From assembly GCA_018669005.1 (NCBI GenBank), contig JABJAL010000079.1, positions 1 to 64,000 of the forward strand: DNA of 64,000 nt. The letters run 5' to 3'. This DNA is from Nitrospinaceae bacterium. GTDB lineage: Bacteria > UBA8248. The translations under genes and the position numbers were made by a program. Below, in pieces: positions 59,951 through 64,000 of the stretch (its first letter is position 1; each line of letters opens with the position of its first letter). The notes beneath the pieces were generated by a model, which saw only the letters and a program-made list of their open reading frames with translations, did no database searches and was not told where the DNA came from.

Positions 59951-60199
59951 TGAATCCAGTATGAAATGCCCCGAAAAAATGATTATCGGAGCGAAACATT
60001 TGAAATTAAATTTTCGCGGTAACTACCTTGACTTCAACCCGCCGAATCGTATCATCAGCCCTGGGCAAAGTCACTTGAGCGGGGATGCCCACGGGAAGCC
60101 TTTCACATCAGAAAGCCGCATTCCACAACAACAATATTACTTCGGCGCCCCACCGGAATATTTTCGCGCATCGGCCCGCGAACTACAAGAAAGAGAGCC

Positions 60200-60529
60200 A
60201 TGGAACACATCAAAAAACACGTATTCGTTTGCATCAACCAGCGCCCCGAAAACCACCCCATGGGTTGCTGTCAGTCCAAGGGCAGTGTCGAAATTCTTCA
60301 GGCGCTTGGCGAGGCCGTTCAAACCTCAGAGCTTGCCGCCTCGACCGCCGTTTCGGGCTCAACCTGCCTTGGCCCCTGCGCCCTTGGCGCATCGGTCGTC
60401 GTATACCCAGAGGGTGTCTGGTACCAGGGCGTCACGGCAAGCGATGTCCCCGAAATCGTTGAGAGCCACCTGAAAGGCGGCGAGCCCGTTGAGCGCTTGC
60501 TGCTCAAAATGCCGGGCGCTGCAGAGTAA
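60200..60529 (+). CDS. Thioredoxin-like [2Fe-2S] ferredoxin
   Basis: A 109-residue small ferredoxin of the thioredoxin-fold family (cf. Aquifex/Azotobacter type). HVFVCINQRPENHPMGCC opens it, and STCLGPCALGASVVVYPEGVWYQGV contains the second cysteine pair; together they supply the four ligands (C near 11, C near 23-24, C near 56, C near 60). EHIKKH starts and EIVESHLKGGEPV ends the fold. A weak GAGAG precedes the ATG. The gene stands alone; its redox partner is not shown. Confidence 0.9.
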   Translation: MEHIKKHVFVCINQRPENHPMGCCQSKGSVEILQALGEAVQTSELAASTAVSGSTCLGPCALGASVVVYPEGVWYQGVTASDVPEIVESHLKGGEPVERLLLKMPGAAE

Positions 60530-60584
60530 AACTCCCGACAAAAGATTTTCGGATTATCATACAAAAAAAATCGTTCGCTCTTAA

Positions 60585-60620
60585 GTCCCCTCTCCCCTCG
60601 GGAGAGGGCTAGGGTGAGGG
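60585..60620. repeat. REP-type palindrome
   Basis: CCCTCTCCC (60588-60596) and GGGAGAGGG (60600-60608) form a perfect 9-bp stem, continued by CTAGGGTGAGGG. I recognise this sequence type as a dispersed repeat seen in many genomes. A T6 run follows at 60623, so it may also end the ferredoxin transcript. Confidence 0.7.
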
Positions 60621-60666
60621 CGTTTTTTCTTCCTTCAAATCCCACCGCTACCTTTTGTCATATCAT

Positions 60667-62343
60667 TTATTTCGTCTCCGGCGTTTTCTTTTTCCTTTCC
60701 GCACTGCTCTTTAAATAATCGGGCAGTTTCGTATTCTCATCTATGTACGCCGAATCGACCTGTTCTTGGGCCAGCCTTATTGTCCTAGAAAGATCCACCC
60801 CTCTGAGATTCGTCTTATAAAGGTCCGCCCCTTCGAGGTCCGCACCTGCGAGATTCGTTTTTAAGAGACTCGCCCCTTCTAGGTTGGCCCATCTGAGGTC
60901 CGCCCCGGCGAGGTTCGCCAAAGTAATATCCGCCATGACAAGCCTTGCCGCTCTGAGGACAGACCCTTCGAGATTCGCCCTTGTGAGTTGCATCCTTTCG
61001 AGGTTCGCCCCTTTTAGATCCGCACCTGCGAGATTCGCCTCTGCAAGATTCGCCCCTCTAAGGTCCGCATCAACAAGATGCGCCCCCGCGAAAAAAGCTT
61101 TAAATCCTTCGGCATACCGTAGGTCCGCCTCTTCAAGCTGAGCTCCTATAATGAGGTCCAGCCCCACGTATTTTTGACTGGAGCCTTTGGCGGCGGACTC
61201 CGTGCCGTGCAGGGCTTTCACCTCGGCGCGGAGAGCCCTCAAGGACTTGTCCCGATCCCAGTTCGGGGGTTTTGTGGAGACCTCCTTGTTCGTAAGGACA
61301 ACGTAGTTCCTCAGGCCAACGAGGCGTATAGGAAACGGCTCAAACCACAAACCGTTGATGGCGAACCAGGAGAAAGCAAAAACCACTATCGTAGAAATTG
61401 CGGCGATTGAGGCCGCAAATGGAAGTGGCCACTTAATCTTCCTGATCGGAACGGACGGCTCCTCGCGGAAGGTATTCCGAGCCGTCCTCTGAAAACCGAT
61501 GGCAATGAGAACGGCGAAGAACAAATAGAAGATGTGCCATCCAGTTCCGACGAAATCATGGACACGGAGGTACCAGAGCCAGAAAAGTGCGGTGATGAGA
61601 GGGACTGTCCACCAGGAGAGAAACATGGATACGCCTGACTGGAGGAGGGGGAACAGCAGGCGCTTCCCTTGAAGCATTGGAATATAAAGTCGTACTAACC
61701 TATTCAAAAGCCAGGGGTAGGCCTTTTTATCGAGGGGTTTGCCGTCCGGGAACCGCGCTGGTAGCTCAGAGAGTTCTTCCCATAAATTCTGCATGTAGAG
61801 GTGAAAGTAGAAATAAATGGCCAACAGGACGATCGGGGCCACATAGAAGAAATTCGCGATGGGAATCGCCGTCTGGATGATGGGCAATGGGGATGTGGCC
61901 GAGTTGGTGATGAGTTTGGCATCGTCCGTGCTGAGGATGGTGAGAGCGGCATAAGCGCAACCCAGGAGCATGGCGAAGAAAATCTTCCGGGCGTTTTTTG
62001 ATGTCTCCTCGACAGTCTTGAGGCTGTTTTCGAAATCCTTAACCGCAGAGGGGATGGTCGCGAAAGAAACATCGGTCCCGGCAAACTGGCCGCCAGTGAG
62101 TCCCGTGACTCCTTGTAGATTCGCGTCACGGAGGGATGCGCCGCGCAACTTCGCCCCAAGAAACGATGCCCCCTCACACTTGACTCTATCGAGATTGGCC
62201 CCGGTGAGGTCCAACCCGTTGAGGTTCCCCTCGTAGAGGAACGCACCACTGAGATCCGGTCGAATATTCGGATTCTCCCCCCTCCATTTATTCCAGACAA
62301 TCGCCCCCTGTTTGAGAGTATCGAGGTGTTCTGGATTCGCCAT
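60667..62343 (-). CDS. Pentapeptide-repeat protein with membrane domain
   Basis: A 558-residue protein with an uncommon layout. An N-terminal pentapeptide-repeat block (about residues 30-100; A(D/N)LxG units such as LTGANLDRVKCEGASFLGAKL, shortened) is followed by a middle region with about six hydrophobic segments (for example FFAMLLGCAYAALTIL, NFFYVAPIVLLAIYFYF, WHIFYLFFAVLIAI), then a second, longer pentapeptide block (about 405-525; LRGANLAEANLAGADLKGANL in parts). A right-handed beta-helix is expected at each end. GGAGG lies 5 bases before the ATG. Function is unknown; pentapeptide proteins often mimic DNA or act as scaffolds. Confidence 0.88.
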   Translation of the reverse strand: MANPEHLDTLKQGAIVWNKWRGENPNIRPDLSGAFLYEGNLNGLDLTGANLDRVKCEGASFLGAKLRGASLRDANLQGVTGLTGGQFAGTDVSFATIPSAVKDFENSLKTVEETSKNARKIFFAMLLGCAYAALTILSTDDAKLITNSATSPLPIIQTAIPIANFFYVAPIVLLAIYFYFHLYMQNLWEELSELPARFPDGKPLDKKAYPWLLNRLVRLYIPMLQGKRLLFPLLQSGVSMFLSWWTVPLITALFWLWYLRVHDFVGTGWHIFYLFFAVLIAIGFQRTARNTFREEPSVPIRKIKWPLPFAASIAAISTIVVFAFSWFAINGLWFEPFPIRLVGLRNYVVLTNKEVSTKPPNWDRDKSLRALRAEVKALHGTESAAKGSSQKYVGLDLIIGAQLEEADLRYAEGFKAFFAGAHLVDADLRGANLAEANLAGADLKGANLERMQLTRANLEGSVLRAARLVMADITLANLAGADLRWANLEGASLLKTNLAGADLEGADLYKTNLRGVDLSRTIRLAQEQVDSAYIDENTKLPDYLKSSAERKKKTPETK

Positions 62344-62462
62344 GAAGCCCTCCTACCCGGCTAAACCGCAAAGCAAGACAAAATCTCCGGAGATGAGATC
62401 ATACAATAAACGGGTTTCGGGCGTGGGGAAAGGTGGGATGGGGAAACGAAAAAAATTACCCC

Positions 62463-63200
62463 TTACACCTCGGGCCAGATGCGTCTTGCCTTGGAGGGGG
62501 AACCCGGTCCGTGCTCCAGGGCGCGAACAACGCCGCCGACGGTGGTGGTGGTGTCCGAGGCGCTCGCCTCAAGCGATTCGAAAAAATGCTCTTGGCCCTC
62601 AAAGGAGTCGAACTCATAGAGGATGCCGTGGCGGGCCCAGCCGCCGAGGGAGATAAGTTTGCGCGCGCCAACACACCCTTTTAAGCCGCTAAAGGCGGCG
62701 AGGCGGTCGTGGACATACCAGCTGGCTAGCACTTCATCGTAGCTAGCGTCCTTGGCGCGAAAGGCGCCAAACTGAATTGAGGGGCCGGCTGCGAGGCTGG
62801 GGCTGCGCTTATCAATTTCGGGGCCATCCACACGGCCCACCTCGGTGAAATACGCGGTGCGCTCCCCCTCGCGGCGGGCGAGCATTTCGCGCGCGCGCGC
62901 ATCATAGCTCTTGAGAAGATCGTCTGGAGCCGGGTTGAGAAAATCATGGGCACAGGTGGCCCCGAAGATGAGGATAAACTCACCCCCTCGGCCCAGGCCC
63001 GGGTCATTGATAAAAGCCTTGTCTTTATGGGCCGCGCTCAAGGGGGCCGCTTTTTCGAGGCGGTAGTGCCCCCCCCAAAGATAGCCCGGGCGCGCAAGCG
63101 CCGATGGGATATGCTCCTCGTGAAGCCAGGCGAGATATTCCGCCTCGCCATCTTTGGTAAGGTCGTACCAGCTAGCCCAGATGCCGCAGTCCTCTGCCAT
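62463..63200 (-). CDS. Unknown protein, tandem paralogue 1
   Basis: A 245-residue cytosolic protein opening AEDCGIWASWYDLTKDGEAEYLAWLHEEHIPSALARPGYL (in parts), with ILIFGATCAHDFLNPAPDDLLKSYD and GRVDGPEIDKRSPS in the middle and a second similar segment (SWYVHDRLAAFSGLKGCVGARKL, ILYEFDSFEGQEHFFESL). The two halves look like repeated ferredoxin-like (dimeric alpha-beta barrel) domains, as in EthD or monooxygenase relatives, but this is uncertain. The ATG at 63200 has GGAGG 6 bases upstream. It closely resembles the gene that follows at 63376, so a tandem duplication is likely. Confidence 0.75.
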   Translation of the reverse strand: MAEDCGIWASWYDLTKDGEAEYLAWLHEEHIPSALARPGYLWGGHYRLEKAAPLSAAHKDKAFINDPGLGRGGEFILIFGATCAHDFLNPAPDDLLKSYDARAREMLARREGERTAYFTEVGRVDGPEIDKRSPSLAAGPSIQFGAFRAKDASYDEVLASWYVHDRLAAFSGLKGCVGARKLISLGGWARHGILYEFDSFEGQEHFFESLEASASDTTTTVGGVVRALEHGPGSPSKARRIWPEV

Positions 63201-63375
63201 TGTTTTCCTCCGCTGTGTTAATGGAGAGCTAGCTCCCCCCGCCCCGGACATCTCCCCCTCGGGAAATGGCCAGTTTTTTTTGCTTCAAATCCCGCAACAA
63301 TCTCTCAAAATATTTTCGGTTGCTGTCGTGGTTTTCCAGTCCCTGAAATCGTAGGTGTGGCGCCCGGCCTTCCGC

Positions 63376-64000
63376 CTACGCCTCCGGCCAGATGCGCTTC
63401 GCCTTGGTGGGAGAGCCCGGCCCGTGCTCCACGGCGCGGACGACCTTTCCGATGGAGGTAGTGTCGTCCATCCCCTGCGACTCCAGCTCCTCGTAGAAGT
63501 GCTCCCGCCCCGCCAGGGAGTCGAACTCGTAGAGGATGCCATGGCGGGCCCAGCCCCCGAGGGAGACGAGCTTGCGTGCGCCGATGCACCCTTTCATTTC
63601 CCGCAGGTTCGCGAGGCGGTCGTGAAGGTACCAGAGGGCGAAATCGAGATCCCAGACCGGGTCCTTGGCGCGGTAGGCGCCGAGTTGGATCATGGGGCCC
63701 GGGGTAAGACCGGGGCCGCGCTTGGCTATTTCGGGGCCGTCAACGCGGCCCACCTCGGTGAAATACGCGGTGCGCTCCCCCGTGCGGCGGGCGAGCATTT
63801 CCTGCGAGCGGGGGTCGTAGCTTTTAAGCAGGTCGTCCGGTGCCGGGTCGAGAAAGTCGTGGGCGCTGCCCGCCCCGAATATGAGGATGAACTCCCCCCC
63901 TCGGCCAAGGCCCGGATCTTCGATGAAGGCCTTGATCTTATGGGTTGGGCTCGGGGAAGCCCTATGCTCCAGGCGGTAGTGCGCCGCCCACTTGAAGCCC
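63376..64000 (-). CDS. Unknown protein, tandem paralogue 2 (C-terminal part, runs off the right edge)
   Basis: The frame continues past 64000, so the start is outside the window; 208 codons are visible. It shares long, near-identical blocks with the preceding gene (AHDFLDPAPDDLLKSYD, ERTAYFTEVGRVDGPEI, GGWARHGILYEFDS, HGPGSPTKAKRIWPEA). It differs most in the segment around residue 100 from the end (VWDLDFALWYLHDRLANLREMKG). The pair presumably arose by duplication and has diverged moderately. Function is unknown. Confidence 0.75.
   Translation of the reverse strand, partial: GFKWAAHYRLEHRASPSPTHKIKAFIEDPGLGRGGEFILIFGAGSAHDFLDPAPDDLLKSYDPRSQEMLARRTGERTAYFTEVGRVDGPEIAKRGPGLTPGPMIQLGAYRAKDPVWDLDFALWYLHDRLANLREMKGCIGARKLVSLGGWARHGILYEFDSLAGREHFYEELESQGMDDTTSIGKVVRAVEHGPGSPTKAKRIWPEA

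Overview
This window comes from a Gram-negative, flagellated bacterium with moderately high GC content. It carries lipoproteins, periplasmic proteases, a lipobox-bearing cytochrome c', two flagellins and a sigma-54-type promoter. The gene content is mainly metabolic, housekeeping and transport. I see no insertion sequence, prophage, CRISPR array, rRNA or tRNA. Lineage cannot be fixed from the sequence alone. The mix (glycolate oxidase, many VOC, cupin and MFS genes, LVIVD propeller, selenoproteins) resembles uncultured, probably marine or soil, Desulfobacterota-, SAR324- or Tectomicrobia-like genomes, but that is only an impression.

The main result is that four genes are each split by one in-frame TGA at the position where their redox family has its catalytic or resolving cysteine. 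They are OsmC-like (U84), AhpD-like (CxxU, U82), deiodinase-like (TUPPF, U87) and AhpC/TSA-like peroxiredoxin (UxxC, U45). In each, the frame and family similarity continue past the TGA, and a GC-rich hairpin with GU in its loop lies about 18-28 nt after it, as expected for a bacterial SECIS. TGA is an ordinary stop elsewhere in the window. They are therefore best read as selenoproteins; a standard gene caller would break all four. The selenocysteine machinery (selA, selB, selC, selD) is not in the window.

Layout. 1-8.7 kb: partial MmgE/PrpD gene, leuA, OsmC selenoprotein, secreted FG-GAP protein, SDR plus AhpD selenoprotein pair, rsmD and a PfkB kinase. 9-13.5 kb: a 2-oxoacid dehydrogenase operon (E1alpha, E1beta, E2, no E3) ending in a CitE-like lyase. 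13.6-18.3 kb: pepA, a lipoprotein, cupin, VOC, RidA and a DUF123 protein. 18.4-21.8 kb: ferrous iron uptake, with a DtxR-type operator, a membrane-anchored DtxR-FeoA fusion and feoB. 21.9-29.3 kb: methyltransferase, two Fsr-like MFS transporters, deiodinase-like selenoprotein, GNAT, a decayed isopropylmalate dehydrogenase fragment, a glycosyltransferase and the peroxiredoxin selenoprotein. 29.5-36 kb: M42 peptidase, MqnA/D-like protein, VOC, cytochrome c', TPR protein, cupin, a small flagellin and an M48 protease. 36-45.2 kb: glcDEF glycolate oxidase with a divergent MFS carrier, then LVIVD, Ldh-family and VOC genes. 45.6-48.7 kb: a strongly structured putative RNA with a 30-codon ORF, then a 791-residue flagellin behind a sigma-54 promoter. 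48.7-56.4 kb: mgtE, ybgC-like, leuS and LLM oxidoreductase on one strand, and hflX on the other. 56.4-64 kb: a lipoprotein, a fused M16 peptidase, a thioredoxin-like ferredoxin, a pentapeptide-repeat membrane protein and two tandem paralogous unknown proteins.

Non-ATG starts (GTG, TTG) preceded by good Shine-Dalgarno sequences are common, and several starts were chosen on that basis. All functional calls rest on reading motifs by eye; no database search was run.
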